Assembly: GCA_947501025.1 (NCBI GenBank) | Contig: CANMUM010000007.1 | Span: forward strand, 1-64,000 | DNA from: an uncultured Paracoccaceae bacterium | GTDB lineage: Bacteria; Pseudomonadota; Alphaproteobacteria; Rhodobacterales; Rhodobacteraceae | Reading direction: 5' to 3' | DNA: 64,000 nt | Shown here: piece by piece, positions 53,319-62,117 of the stretch | Layout: every line of letters starts with the position of its first letter | How positions within the stretch are numbered: the first letter of the stretch is position 1 | The notes under the pieces: model-generated | The model's input: only the letters and a program-made list of their open reading frames with translations | The model's database searches: none | What the model was told of the DNA's origin: nothing | Program-made: the position numbers and the translations under genes

Positions 53319-54439
53319 CAATCACGAACCGATTGAGCTTTTGGAAATTTGAACGCAAAAATTGTAGAAAGAATGGCGACCCAAATAGCAATCGCAACAG
53401 CTTGGTGCAATAATGCCAATGATAAAGGCACATGCATAACCAAAGCCCCAATCCCAATGACAACTTGCGCAAATATTGCAATCAGAACATGACGACCGAT
53501 AGAGCGCCACTGTTTATAAGGCGCGCGCCGATTATTCCAATACATCATAAAGGCAATAATGACGAGAATATAGCCGTTTATACGATGCAGAAACTGCACA
53601 AGAGCAGGATTTTCAAAAAGGTTTTTCCAAAGCGGCTCTAAGACAAATGCATCCGACGAAAACCACTCTCCTCCCATTCTTGGCCAGTCATTATAAGATA
53701 GCCCGCCATCAATTCCAGCAACAAGTGCACCCAAAAGGATCTGCAAAAACACAAGAGCTGTGAGAATGCGCGCCATTGATGCCCGTGAACCATCACCACG
53801 GCGCCGTGCCTCAACCAGAGCTTCAGGAGATTGAGATAAATATTTGATATTCCAGAATATTGCGCCAATTATGATAAATGCCAAGCCGAGATGCGCAGCC
53901 AATGCATAGCTTGCCACATCTACACGATCACCAACATACCCTGTCTTTACCATCAAAATTCCAATAACGCCTTGAAGGCCGATCAGAATTCCAATTGAGA
54001 AAATAGACGTCATGCGATCGCGTCTCATTTGTTTGCGTAATGCAAATAGAACAAAGCCAGCAATCCATACCAAACCGATAATGCGACCTAAGAAGCGATG
54101 CCCCCACTCCCACCAAAATATGCTTTTATATTCCGCGAGTGTCATGCTTGCGTTTTGAAGCTGATATTCTTGAGTGCCTTGATATTTGGTGAAATTCTCT
54201 GCCCATGCCGCATCACTCATGGGCGGCAAGGTTCCCATCACCAAATCCCAATCTGTGATGGAAAGTCCACTATCAGTCAATCGCGTAAGCCCACCGACCA
54301 AAATCATTATCGCCACAAGCGCGAAGAGCAACCATAGCCATTTTCGAACAGATTGTGGATTGCTATCGCGCGGCGCAATCCTGACCTTCTCTGGTGCTTG
54401 GGTGGTTACATCTTCAAAAATCGAACGATTCTGAGCCAT
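53318..54439 (-). CDS. ctaA: Haem A synthase (COX15/CtaA)
   Basis: This inner-membrane enzyme oxidises haem O to haem A for aa3-type cytochrome oxidase. The 373-residue protein has about eight helices: GGLTRLTDSGLSITDWDLVMG (near residue 44), WWEWGHRFLGRIIGLVW with haem-ligand His residues, DGGLSYNDWPRMGG and LVQFLHRINGYI, and a last helix pair with LALLHQAVA. It is the long COX15 type. No cytochrome oxidase gene is in the window. Confidence 0.95.
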   Translation of the reverse strand: MAQNRSIFEDVTTQAPEKVRIAPRDSNPQSVRKWLWLLFALVAIMILVGGLTRLTDSGLSITDWDLVMGTLPPMSDAAWAENFTKYQGTQEYQLQNASMTLAEYKSIFWWEWGHRFLGRIIGLVWIAGFVLFALRKQMRRDRMTSIFSIGILIGLQGVIGILMVKTGYVGDRVDVASYALAAHLGLAFIIIGAIFWNIKYLSQSPEALVEARRRGDGSRASMARILTALVFLQILLGALVAGIDGGLSYNDWPRMGGEWFSSDAFVLEPLWKNLFENPALVQFLHRINGYILVIIAFMMYWNNRRAPYKQWRSIGRHVLIAIFAQVVIGIGALVMHVPLSLALLHQAVAIAIWVAILSTIFAFKFPKAQSVRD

Positions 54440-54507
54440 AATATCTCCTATATTGAGCGCAATTTAACGCGCCAATGAGAAAATGAAAAGAGGATGCAGC
54501 ATAAGGC

Positions 54508-54888
54508 TTATGCTTCAAGCAAATCCCATTTATTGCCATAGGGGTCTTTGAACACAACAACTTTTCCATATGTTTCGGAACGTGGTTTTTCCAGAAAATT
54601 TACGCCCTTATCAAGCATGCGTTCGTAATCATGATCAAAATCATCTGTATTCAAAAAGAACCCGACGCGCCCACCCGTTTGATTGCCAATTCTGTTGACT
54701 TGTTCATCACCCGTTGCTTTGGCCAGCAGCAAATGCAGCCCACCAGCCTGCCCAACGCGTACCCAACGTTTTTCTGACGTGATTTGCGTATCCTCAAGCA
54801 AATTAAGACCAATGATGTTCACAAAATATGCAATGGCCTCATTGTAATCATCCACCAATATGGTGAACATTTTTATAGAAACGCTCAT
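54508..54888 (-). CDS. VOC (glyoxalase/bleomycin-resistance) family protein
   Basis: A 126-residue vicinal-oxygen-chelate fold protein: two beta-alpha-beta-beta-beta modules, FTILVDDYNEAIAYFVNIIG at the start and GKVVVFKDPYGNKWDLLEA at the end. The terminal Glu in WDLLE is a usual metal ligand. Substrate unknown. It overlaps trmJ by 4 bp (ATGA). Confidence 0.85.
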   Translation of the reverse strand: MSVSIKMFTILVDDYNEAIAYFVNIIGLNLLEDTQITSEKRWVRVGQAGGLHLLLAKATGDEQVNRIGNQTGGRVGFFLNTDDFDHDYERMLDKGVNFLEKPRSETYGKVVVFKDPYGNKWDLLEA

Positions 54889-55667
54889 TTTTTTCTCTTA
54901 TTTGCAAATTTTTCGCCGCGCCATAGTGACCGAAACACGCCATGGAGCATACGTACATCAATATTCGAGAGTGGCATACGCGCAAACATATTGCGCAGAG
55001 ATTGCCTCATGGCGTTGGCTTTCTTTTCAGGCCAGAAAAATCCGATCTCCTCCAAACGTTCTTCAAGCTTTTCCTGCAAATGGGCAATGTCGGCAACACT
55101 TGCAGGTTCAGCCGGCCCCCATGCAATTTCAGATGCAACCGGTTCATTATTTGTAAGTTCCCACTCATATGACAACAACAACACACATTGCGCTAAATTA
55201 AGCGACCCAAAGGCTGGATTTACAGGCACAGATACAAGCGCATCGACAGCTATCAAATCCTCATTTTCCAAGCCAGAACGCTCAGGACCAAATAATATCC
55301 CGACTTTTTGACCCGATGCGATCATAGATTGCGCGCGCGTCATCGCTTCTTTCGGGGAGAGAACTGCCTTGGTGAGATCGCGGTCACGTGCGGTTGTCGC
55401 CATCACATAATTTAGATCATGTATAGCCGCATCTAAATTTGGTTGCACAACAACATTATCCAAAACTTGAGCCGCACCCGAAGCCAATGCCGTCGCCGCG
55501 GGATTCGGCCAGCCATCTCTGGGATCGACCAAGCACATGCGCTCAAGTCCAAAATTCCACATCGCACGGGCGGCCGCACCGATATTCTCGCCCATTTGAG
55601 GGCGCACAAGAATCATGCGCGGCTGTGGTTGATATTCTGGTTTTATGGAATGGTCCGTTCCAGACAT
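54885..55667 (-). CDS. trmJ: tRNA/rRNA ribose methyltransferase TrmJ-type (SPOUT)
   Basis: A 260-residue SPOUT methyltransferase. RPQMGENIGAAARAMWNFGL is the conserved start (about 24-43), LFGPERSGLENEDL the second, and VNPAFGSLNLAQCVLLLSYE the knot (about 170-189). TrmJ methylates the 2'-O of residue 32 in tRNA; the group cannot be separated from rRNA-specific members by eye. It precedes the VOC gene and follows the DUF4188 gene by 8 bp. Confidence 0.88.
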   Translation of the reverse strand: MSGTDHSIKPEYQPQPRMILVRPQMGENIGAAARAMWNFGLERMCLVDPRDGWPNPAATALASGAAQVLDNVVVQPNLDAAIHDLNYVMATTARDRDLTKAVLSPKEAMTRAQSMIASGQKVGILFGPERSGLENEDLIAVDALVSVPVNPAFGSLNLAQCVLLLSYEWELTNNEPVASEIAWGPAEPASVADIAHLQEKLEERLEEIGFFWPEKKANAMRQSLRNMFARMPLSNIDVRMLHGVFRSLWRGEKFANKRKK

Positions 55668-55675
55668 TGGCTCTC

Positions 55676-56119
55676 CTATTTCACAGAAGCCTCTATCCGT
55701 TTTCGAGCCGTTTTCATAGCCCCTTTTGCAGGAACCGTGCCAATCGCTTTGCCTAGCATTATTTCATCGGGCATTCCCAGATAAACCCCTTCATATCGAG
55801 AAATCTCATAGTTTTCATGCCAAATAGCAATATCACCGTTATTTGCATATTTTTGCCAAGCTTTCATATGGGTACTTCCTTGAGCATAAGCCTCAAGCGC
55901 ATCAAAATCACGCCAATATTGAACCGAGTTGCTCATTCGACCGCCCCAATTATGAATATGAAAACAACCATAATCACCTTTCTTCAACTCTTTTTGCATC
56001 GCAGACATTTCCATAGCAATACGAATTGCAACCCAAGGTTTCCACCAACGATTGATCCTCGCTCCAAGCATAAAGACAACAAAATTTTCTTTTGGCTTTG
56101 CGCATAAACGTTCACTCAT
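55676..56119 (-). CDS. DUF4188-type monooxygenase-like protein
   Basis: A 147-residue soluble protein with a ferredoxin-like dimeric barrel: ENFVVFMLGARINRWWKPW, then YWRDFDALEAYAQGSTHMKAWQ and GVYLGMPDEIMLGKAIGTV. The DUF4188 (Monooxy_af470-like) family matches. Reaction unknown. The ATG at 56119 has GGAG upstream, better than one four codons earlier. A large dyad precedes it. Confidence 0.7.
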   Translation of the reverse strand: MSERLCAKPKENFVVFMLGARINRWWKPWVAIRIAMEMSAMQKELKKGDYGCFHIHNWGGRMSNSVQYWRDFDALEAYAQGSTHMKAWQKYANNGDIAIWHENYEISRYEGVYLGMPDEIMLGKAIGTVPAKGAMKTARKRIEASVK

Positions 56120-56135
56120 AACTTGCTCCAATTTT

Positions 56136-56174
56136 AATGTTAATTACAATTACATTGTTATCAGTATTAACATT
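56136..56174. promoter_or_regulatory. Long dyad before the DUF4188 gene
   Basis: AATGTTAAT (56136-56144) and ATTAACATT (56166-56174) are perfect 9-bp inverted repeats 21 bp apart. Within the gap ACAAT-TAC-ATTGT (56146-56158) forms a further 5-3-5 repeat. The element lies 17-55 bp before the DUF4188 start. Such nested symmetry suits a dimeric regulator such as a MarR-type repressor; none is encoded nearby. Confidence 0.45.
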
Positions 56175-56224
56175 GATTCTATCTAGGTCAAGCCCCCATA
56201 AAATCAGTTGTAAAATTAAAACAT

Positions 56225-56254
56225 TTGAAGTCTTCAAAAAACTCTGCATACAAT
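56225..56254 (+). promoter_or_regulatory. Predicted promoter of icd
   Basis: TTGAAG (56225-56230) and TACAAT (56249-56254) are separated by 18 bp, about 65 bp before the icd ATG. The -35 is half of a palindrome TTGAAGTCTTCAA (56225-56237). AGGAGGA precedes the ATG. Confidence 0.45.
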
Positions 56255-56318
56255 GGTATACAACACTTCCCTTTTGATATGAGATGCGGTATATAGGCGC
56301 CAATCATAGGAGGACTTC

Positions 56319-57533
56319 ATGTCAAAAATTAAAGTAGCCAACCCAATCGTAGAACTCGACGGAGACGAAATGACCCGCATCATGTGGGATTTCATCAAGC
56401 AAAAGCTCATTTTGCCTTATCTCGACATCGATTTGAAATATTACGATCTCGGCATCGAAGAGCGTGACCGTACAAATGACCAAATTACGATTGATTCTGC
56501 GGAAGCGATCAAAAAATATGGTGTTGGCGTGAAATGTGCAACAATCACACCTGATGAAGACCGCGTTGAAGAATTCGGCCTAAAGCAAATGTGGAAAAGC
56601 CCAAACGGTACAATCCGCAACATCCTTGGCGGCGTTGTTTTCCGTAAGCCAATCATTTGTGAAAACGTTCCGCGCCTTGTTCCAGGTTGGACAAAACCAA
56701 TCGTTATCGGTCGCCATGCCTTTGGTGATCAATATAAAGCAACTGACTTTTTGATGCCTGGTGCTGGAACTCTCACAATGAAATTCGTTGGCGAAGATGG
56801 CCAAGTCATTGAGAAAGAAGTTTATAAAGCTCCAGAAGCAGGTGTTGCGATGGGCATGTACAATCTCGACAGCTCAATTCGTGACTTTGCGCGCGCATCA
56901 TTCAATTACGGCCTTGATATGAAATGGCCTGTATATCTATCAACGAAAAACACAATTATGAAAGCCTATGACGGCCGTTTCAAGGACTTATTCCAAGAAG
57001 TATTCGATGCCGAATTCGCAGCAGAGTTTAAAAAACACGGCATAGAATATCAGCACCGCTTAATCGATGACATGGTGGCTTCAGCCATGAAATGGAGTGG
57101 TGGATTTGTTTGGGCATGTAAAAACTATGATGGTGATGTTCAGTCAGATACAGTTGCTCAAGGCTTCGGCTCACTTGGCCTTATGACATCTGTATTGATG
57201 ACGCCCGATGGAAAAACTGTTGAAGCAGAAGCCGCTCACGGCACAGTGACACGTCACTATCGTCAACACCAAAAAGGTGAAGAAACATCAACAAACTCAA
57301 TCGCATCTATCTTTGCATGGACGGGTGGCTTGAAGCACCGCGCGAAACTTGATGACAATGCGCCATTGTTGAATTTTGCGGAAACGCTAGAGAAAACGGT
57401 TGTGGATACAGTTGAATCAGGATTCATGACCAAAGATCTCGCGATCTTAATCGGCCCTGATCAAGGCTGGCTCACAACAATGGGCTTCTTGGAAAAAGTT
57501 GATGAAAACCTGAACGCTGCCCTTAAAGGCTAA
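56319..57533 (+). CDS. icd: NADP-dependent isocitrate dehydrogenase
   Basis: Converts isocitrate to 2-oxoglutarate in the TCA cycle, in the cytoplasm. It has 404 residues of the homodimeric eukaryote-like type. [25 protein letters not shown] (Ser and Asn of the substrate site), the metal ligands in [13 protein letters not shown] and [17 protein letters not shown], and the NADP-site segment [20 protein letters not shown] (about 306-325) are all present. A strong terminator follows. Confidence 0.97.
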   Translation: MSKIKVANPIVELDGDEMTRIMWDFIKQKLILPYLDIDLKYYDLGIEERDRTNDQITIDSAEAIKKYGVGVKCATITPDEDRVEEFGLKQMWKSPNGTIRNILGGVVFRKPIICENVPRLVPGWTKPIVIGRHAFGDQYKATDFLMPGAGTLTMKFVGEDGQVIEKEVYKAPEAGVAMGMYNLDSSIRDFARASFNYGLDMKWPVYLSTKNTIMKAYDGRFKDLFQEVFDAEFAAEFKKHGIEYQHRLIDDMVASAMKWSGGFVWACKNYDGDVQSDTVAQGFGSLGLMTSVLMTPDGKTVEAEAAHGTVTRHYRQHQKGEETSTNSIASIFAWTGGLKHRAKLDDNAPLLNFAETLEKTVVDTVESGFMTKDLAILIGPDQGWLTTMGFLEKVDENLNAALKG

Positions 57534-57543
57534 GCGAAAAAAA

Positions 57544-57566
57544 CCCCGCTTAAAGCGGGGTTTTTT
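57544..57566 (+). terminator. Terminator of icd
   Basis: A perfect stem CCCCGCTT (57544-57551) / AAGCGGGG (57553-57560) is followed by six T residues and preceded by A residues, so it may work in both directions. Confidence 0.92.
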
Positions 57567-57571
57567 ATTGC

Positions 57572-57598
57572 AAAAAGCCCTCGCCAATTTGCGAGGGC
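57572..57598 (-). terminator. Candidate terminator for the dodecin gene
   Basis: GCCCTCGC (57577-57584) and GCGAGGGC (57591-57598) form a perfect 8-bp stem; on the minus strand it is followed by TTTTT (57576-57572). It lies 143 bp after the dodecin stop and back to back with the icd terminator. Confidence 0.75.
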
Positions 57599-57740
57599 AT
57601 AATAATTTTTTATACAAAATTATCTGGTATAAAAACAAAGTTTCTTTAACAGATAAATTCGTTTTGGACAGACCTGATCACGAATTCTTGAACCTATATA
57701 AATTCATCTCAAGGTTGTTGCCAAGACATTCGTCTTAAAA

Positions 57741-57944
57741 TCAATCGTTAAGGACAAAGGTGATCTGAAGCCCTACACGGTATTCAACGATTTTGCCCTC
57801 TTCGATAACGACCTTCTGATCTTGAACCCATGCACCCTTAACGTTTTTCAACGTCTTGTTTGCCCGCTCAATACCTGTGCTGACGGCATCTTCGAAGCTT
57901 TTTGGTGATGATGAAATAATTTCTGTTACGCGTGCAATTGACAT
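57741..57944 (-). CDS. Dodecin flavin-binding protein
   Basis: A 67-residue protein of the dodecin family, which assembles into hollow dodecamers that hold flavin. From the ATG at 57944 (GGAGAC upstream) it reads SIARVTEIISSSPKSFEDAV, then ANKTLKNVKGAWVQDQKVVI with the Trp that stacks on flavin, and GKIVEYRVGLQITFVL. It is of usual length and probably monocistronic. Confidence 0.9.
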   Translation of the reverse strand: MSIARVTEIISSSPKSFEDAVSTGIERANKTLKNVKGAWVQDQKVVIEEGKIVEYRVGLQITFVLND

Positions 57945-58021
57945 GATGTCTCCTATTGTTATTTGCCTAAGCAATATAGGAAACGCGTAGATTTTTTACA
58001 ATATCGGTAACAGCAAGGTGT

Positions 58022-58252
58022 TCACCCGCCAAACCAGCTATACATCCCGTAAATGCCTCCAGTAGCGTAAAAAAACTGCAAGAACAATATTCCTTTATGC
58101 CCATCAAACCACGCCCATAATCCAATAAGGAAGGATGAAAGCAATAAAAGCGCAAAGCCGACGAACTCTAACCCCGTATTTGATGCCACAAAGAATGTGT
58201 AGAGAATTGCTGAAAAAACTCCAGACCATTCGAGAATTTTAGAACGCGTCAT
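58022..58252 (-). CDS. Small three-helix membrane protein
   Basis: A 76-residue membrane protein with three hydrophobic segments: SGVFSAILYTFFVASNTGLE, FALLLLSSFLIGLWAWFDG, then FLQFFYATGGIYGMYSWFGG. The Trp/Gly-rich helices recall half of a PnuC-like or SemiSWEET-like small transporter, but I cannot assign it. It is alone, with a terminator of the next gene upstream. Confidence 0.6.
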   Translation of the reverse strand: MTRSKILEWSGVFSAILYTFFVASNTGLEFVGFALLLLSSFLIGLWAWFDGHKGILFLQFFYATGGIYGMYSWFGG

Positions 58253-58330
58253 TTTTATTCCTTTTTTGGGAATCTATTGCCCAACCTGCTCATTTACAAG
58301 ATCGCTACTCAAAGATTATGCGAGAAATAG

Positions 58331-58353
58331 AAAAAGCGAGGTACAACCCCGCT
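58331..58353 (-). terminator. Terminator after the FMN reductase gene
   Basis: On the minus strand AGCGGGG pairs with CCTCGCT (one G-T wobble) around TTGTA and is followed by TTTTT (58335-58331). It ends the nuoM-to-FMN reductase run of minus-strand genes. Confidence 0.8.
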
Positions 58354-58418
58354 CCTTCTCATGATATGAACTCAGCCATCCAACCAATGACTGATGCATA
58401 ATGGCCAGTTGCCGCGTA

Positions 58419-58937
58419 TTACGTCAGCGAGTCCAATATAGCATCAATCTGCCCCAACAAATCTGCCTCCTCAATCTCACCATCGACAATATATTCATTC
58501 ATCTTGCCAATGCCGAGTTTTCCAACAAGCTCACCGCCAAAATGTGGAATGCCATTTGCAACAATGTCCAGCAAAGGCTGCCCACCCATCGGACCAGGGC
58601 TAGCCGCCAAAACAAAGACCTTGGCGCCATCAAAAACTTTGCCATCAAGGCGAGATGCCCAGTCAAAAATGTTTTTATAGGCGACCGCATAACTGCCATT
58701 ATGAACAGCAAATGAGGCAACAACCAAATCTGCCGCCGCAATATGATCTTTGAAATCTTGTGCAGCCTGCGGAATGCCCGCTTCCATCTCTCGATCAATC
58801 GAATATATCGGCATTTCATAATCATTGAGATCGATGAGGTTTACATCAGCGCCCTTCACTCGATGCGCAACAAATTTGGCTAATGCCTTATTCACTGAAT
58901 GGCGCGAATTGCTCGCACCGAAAGCTAATATTTTCAT
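58419..58937 (-). CDS. NADPH-dependent FMN reductase-like flavoprotein
   Basis: A 172-residue flavodoxin-like protein. AFGASNSRHSVNKALAKFVA (about 4-23) is the FMN phosphate loop, IPQAAQDFKDHIAAADLVV and SFAVHNGSYAVAYKN the mid region, and LAASPGPMGGQPLLD the ring-binding loop. It reduces quinones or free flavin or similar compounds. It lies 9 bp after rnj on the same strand. Confidence 0.85.
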   Translation of the reverse strand: MKILAFGASNSRHSVNKALAKFVAHRVKGADVNLIDLNDYEMPIYSIDREMEAGIPQAAQDFKDHIAAADLVVASFAVHNGSYAVAYKNIFDWASRLDGKVFDGAKVFVLAASPGPMGGQPLLDIVANGIPHFGGELVGKLGIGKMNEYIVDGEIEEADLLGQIDAILDSLT

Positions 58938-58946
58938 CTGAATTCC

Positions 58947-60611
58947 TTAGTCAAAGCGTGAAATAAATACGGTAATCTGTGGTTTTTTGCCATAAAATCC
59001 ATTTGAAGCGCGCTTTGAAAGTTTGACAACGAGGCCTTCAAGCTGATCATCGGCACGGAGGCCTTTTGCGCCCATTTTGCCCAAATCACGATCAATATCT
59101 TCTTCAATAGCCGAAGCAATATCCGTGCCATCAATTGCTTTTTCAGGAAGCCCCGCAAGCATAACCCATGACGGCTCCACAGCTTTGCCATCAGTCGCTA
59201 CAGAAATCAGCACCGAGATATGGCCATCACGCGCCATTTGGAGACGTTGGCGCACAATACCATCACTTGCACTGATCATCACTTTGCCATCAAGGAACAT
59301 ACGTCCTGTGCTGATGTCATCGACAACGCTCAAACCTTTATCACCGATTTCAACCATCGTGCCATTTGGAGCGATAATTGAAGGCGTTCCTGATTCCGTT
59401 GAAAGCTTTTTAAGTTCACGCAAATGACGATACTCACCATGCATCGGGATCACCGATTTTGGACGTGTAAGCGTTTGTATATGCATGAGATCTGGTTGAT
59501 TGGCATGACCTGAAACGTGGAAGCGGTCATCATTATAGGTCACATCAACACCTTGGCGCGCAAGATCATTCAAAATCACCGCAACCGAACGTTCATTGCC
59601 CGGAATCACTTTGCTTGAAAAGAGGAAGCTATCGCCCTCTTTTAGCGAGATGCCCATATAACCGCCACGTGAAAGCCAGCCTGAAGCCGCGCGGTACTCG
59701 CCTTGTGAACCCGTACAAATCACCATCGTTTTATTGTGATCTTTTGGATCGTAATCTTCAGCCTCCATCACAGCAGGCATATCTTGAAGAACTTTTGTCT
59801 TGTGAGATGTCGACACCATATTGTCCATTGAGCGGCCAACCAAAATCACTTTACGGCCAGCGCGAACACCTGCTTGTGCCAAAGTCCGCACACGTGCCAC
59901 ATTTGAAGCAAATGTCGTTGCAACGACCATGCCCTTACAGCCTGCAATATAACCGTGGATATTATCTGTGAGCGTGGCTTCCGAACGACCCTCGCTTTTT
60001 GAAAATACATTTGTACTATCGCATACAAGTGCGTCAATGCCTTCATCGCCAAGCGCTGTGTAAAGATCATCATCAAATGCTTCACCAACAAGAGGTGAGC
60101 GGTCCACTTTGAAATCGCCCGTGTGCAAGATGCGCTTGCCATCAACCTCAATCAAACATGCAGAGGCTTCTGGAATCGAATGTGAAATCGGAACAAATGA
60201 GACTTTGAACTCGCCCGCATCTATGCGCTCTGGATATGGCGCTACAGTCACAACTTGTTTTTTATCTTGACCAAAACGTTCCATTTTACCGCGTGCAATT
60301 TCGGCTGTGAATGAACGTGCAAATACAGGCACATCGCCAAGCTCGCGGATCAACATACCAAGCCCACCCACATGGTCTTCATGGGCGTGCGTAATGAATA
60401 CAGCATCGACACGATCTTTGCGCTCCAAAATGAAGCTTGGATCAGCCGTGATCAGATCGACACCAGGCGATGTGTCATTATTTGGAAAGGTCACGCCCGC
60501 ATCTACTATGATATAGCGCTCTTGGTTTTTCTGACCATAACCATAAACGTAAAAATTCATACCGATCTCGCCGGCACCGCCCAAAGGCAGGTAAATCAAT
60601 CTATTTGTCAT
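58947..60611 (-). CDS. rnj: Ribonuclease J
   Basis: A 554-residue endo/5'-exoribonuclease of the metallo-beta-lactamase/beta-CASP fold, for RNA maturation and decay. Metal motif THAHEDHVGGL (about 74-84) is intact, HTGDFKVD follows, beta-CASP has GRSMDNMV and GSQGEYRAA, and HVSGHANQPDL and IPMHGEYRHL follow. It starts one base after the coaX stop, an arrangement typical of alphaproteobacteria. Confidence 0.95.
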   Translation of the reverse strand: MTNRLIYLPLGGAGEIGMNFYVYGYGQKNQERYIIVDAGVTFPNNDTSPGVDLITADPSFILERKDRVDAVFITHAHEDHVGGLGMLIRELGDVPVFARSFTAEIARGKMERFGQDKKQVVTVAPYPERIDAGEFKVSFVPISHSIPEASACLIEVDGKRILHTGDFKVDRSPLVGEAFDDDLYTALGDEGIDALVCDSTNVFSKSEGRSEATLTDNIHGYIAGCKGMVVATTFASNVARVRTLAQAGVRAGRKVILVGRSMDNMVSTSHKTKVLQDMPAVMEAEDYDPKDHNKTMVICTGSQGEYRAASGWLSRGGYMGISLKEGDSFLFSSKVIPGNERSVAVILNDLARQGVDVTYNDDRFHVSGHANQPDLMHIQTLTRPKSVIPMHGEYRHLRELKKLSTESGTPSIIAPNGTMVEIGDKGLSVVDDISTGRMFLDGKVMISASDGIVRQRLQMARDGHISVLISVATDGKAVEPSWVMLAGLPEKAIDGTDIASAIEEDIDRDLGKMGAKGLRADDQLEGLVVKLSKRASNGFYGKKPQITVFISRFD

Positions 60612-61382
60612 TTATTTTTGTCCGTTTCTTTCTAATATGAGGTTCAAACCTCTGATTGTTAAATCGCCATCCAAGGCGTCAAATGTCGTCATGCCTTTGG
60701 CAAAAAGCGAGGAAAGCCCACCTGTAAGGATCACCTTCATTTTTTTGCCATATTCATTCTCTATGCGTGTGCACATGCCTTCTACCAAGGAGATATATCC
60801 CCAATAAATGCCTGATTGCATCGCGCCTTTTGTGCTTGTGCCTATGATTTTTTCTGGGCGCACAACATCCACATGCGGAAGTGCTGCCGCCGCATCAGAT
60901 AAAGCTTTCAAGGATAGGTTTACGCCCGTGGCAATTACCCCGCCTTCATATCCACCATCGCTGCCCACAATATCGAATGTTGTCGCCGTGCCAAAATCAA
61001 CCACGATCAAATCAGGGCCATATTTATTAAAACCTGCAATCGCATTCACAAGCCGATCGGGTCCAACCCCAGTGCCCGCATCAAGACGTACTGGGACATC
61101 AAGTTGACAATTATCCGATCCCACAACAAGCGGCTCACCACCAAAATAACGATGCGACAAAACACGAATATTGAATACAGCGGCAGGAACCGTTGAGGTC
61201 AAAATGACTTTCTCAACATCAAGAGTTATATTGCACGCAGAGCAAAGCGTTGAAAACCATACGAAATACTCATCCGCCGTGCGCCCTGCATCGGTACGCA
61301 TGCGAAATTGCTCAACAATTTCACCCTTTTCTATCACAGCAAACACCGAATTGGTGTTGCCAATATCTATCGCAAGCCGCAT
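60612..61382 (-). CDS. coaX: Type III pantothenate kinase
   Basis: First step of CoA synthesis. A 256-residue ASKHA-fold kinase. IDIGNTNSVFAV is the ATP loop (about 5-16), DAGTGVGPDRLVNAIAG has the substrate-binding GxDR (near residue 102), and VDFGTATTFDIVG (near 124) has the catalytic Asp. This type is insensitive to CoA feedback. It is between birA and rnj. Confidence 0.95.
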   Translation of the reverse strand: MRLAIDIGNTNSVFAVIEKGEIVEQFRMRTDAGRTADEYFVWFSTLCSACNITLDVEKVILTSTVPAAVFNIRVLSHRYFGGEPLVVGSDNCQLDVPVRLDAGTGVGPDRLVNAIAGFNKYGPDLIVVDFGTATTFDIVGSDGGYEGGVIATGVNLSLKALSDAAAALPHVDVVRPEKIIGTSTKGAMQSGIYWGYISLVEGMCTRIENEYGKKMKVILTGGLSSLFAKGMTTFDALDGDLTIRGLNLILERNGQK

Positions 61383-61393
61383 TTGGCCCTTTC

Positions 61394-62113
61394 TTATGTC
61401 GGGAAAATATCGCCCGCCATTACTGTTTTGCGACCATTGTCGCCTTCGATTATGAGGGCACCGTTATCATCAATGCCAAATACGCGCACAATTGCGCTTG
61501 AGTTGCCATCTTCATACACCATATCCGCCCTCGCCCACAAGCGCGAAGAAACGCCATTGCGAATGGGTTCAAATCCATATTGTAAATATTGGTTCATGCT
61601 TGCCAATATCTCGGTTTCAAAATGCGTATGAAACCCATTGACGTCCGTTTCAACCAAGCTATTTAACGCAATTGGCGGTAATGCACGCTTGGCCAGATGT
61701 TCATGTGCTGGTGCATTCGCAATATTCACCCCCACCCCGATGATAAGATGGTTATTGATATGCTCTAGCAATATGCCAGCGATCTTCTGACCCTTCACGA
61801 GGACATCATTTGGCCATTTAAGAGCCAAATCTTTGACGCCAAGTTTTTCAAATGCGTTGAACAAAGCCAGCGCCGTGACAAAACTCATATGACTTGCTGC
61901 AACTGGGCCTTCGCTCCAAGGCAAAACGAGACTCGCAAAATAATTGCCAGAACGCGATACCCATTCATGGCCATTGCGGCCACGACCTGCATTTTGCTGA
62001 TCAGCTGTAATCCAATAAGGAGCAAAATCACCCGCATCAATACGTCGTTTTGCCTCTGCTTGCGTGCTATCAATCTCACCCAAATGATGGCGTTCAATTG
62101 GTGCATTTCGCAT
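61394..62113 (-). CDS. birA: Biotin--[acetyl-CoA carboxylase] ligase
   Basis: Attaches biotin to acetyl-CoA carboxylase. The ATG at 62113 gives 239 residues; a longer frame would run into nuoN. GRGRNGHEWVSRSGNYFASLV (about 46-66) is the biotinyl-AMP loop and LKWPNDVLVKGQKIAGIL the catalytic Lys region. There is no N-terminal winged-helix domain, so it is an enzyme only and not a biotin repressor. Confidence 0.92.
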   Translation of the reverse strand: MRNAPIERHHLGEIDSTQAEAKRRIDAGDFAPYWITADQQNAGRGRNGHEWVSRSGNYFASLVLPWSEGPVAASHMSFVTALALFNAFEKLGVKDLALKWPNDVLVKGQKIAGILLEHINNHLIIGVGVNIANAPAHEHLAKRALPPIALNSLVETDVNGFHTHFETEILASMNQYLQYGFEPIRNGVSSRLWARADMVYEDGNSSAIVRVFGIDDNGALIIEGDNGRKTVMAGDIFPT

Positions 62114-62117
62114 GGGA

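Noticed and set aside
54499-54513. Terminator at the end of the VOC gene (GCATAAG-G-CTTATGC)
   Set aside because: The loop of one base cannot close a hairpin, the element covers the stop codon, and no T-run follows.
59615-59971. Long plus-strand open frame opposite rnj
   Set aside because: It is antisense to a clear RNase J gene with no recognisable protein features; likewise other long frames opposite nuoN, nrdJ, murI and ccmF.
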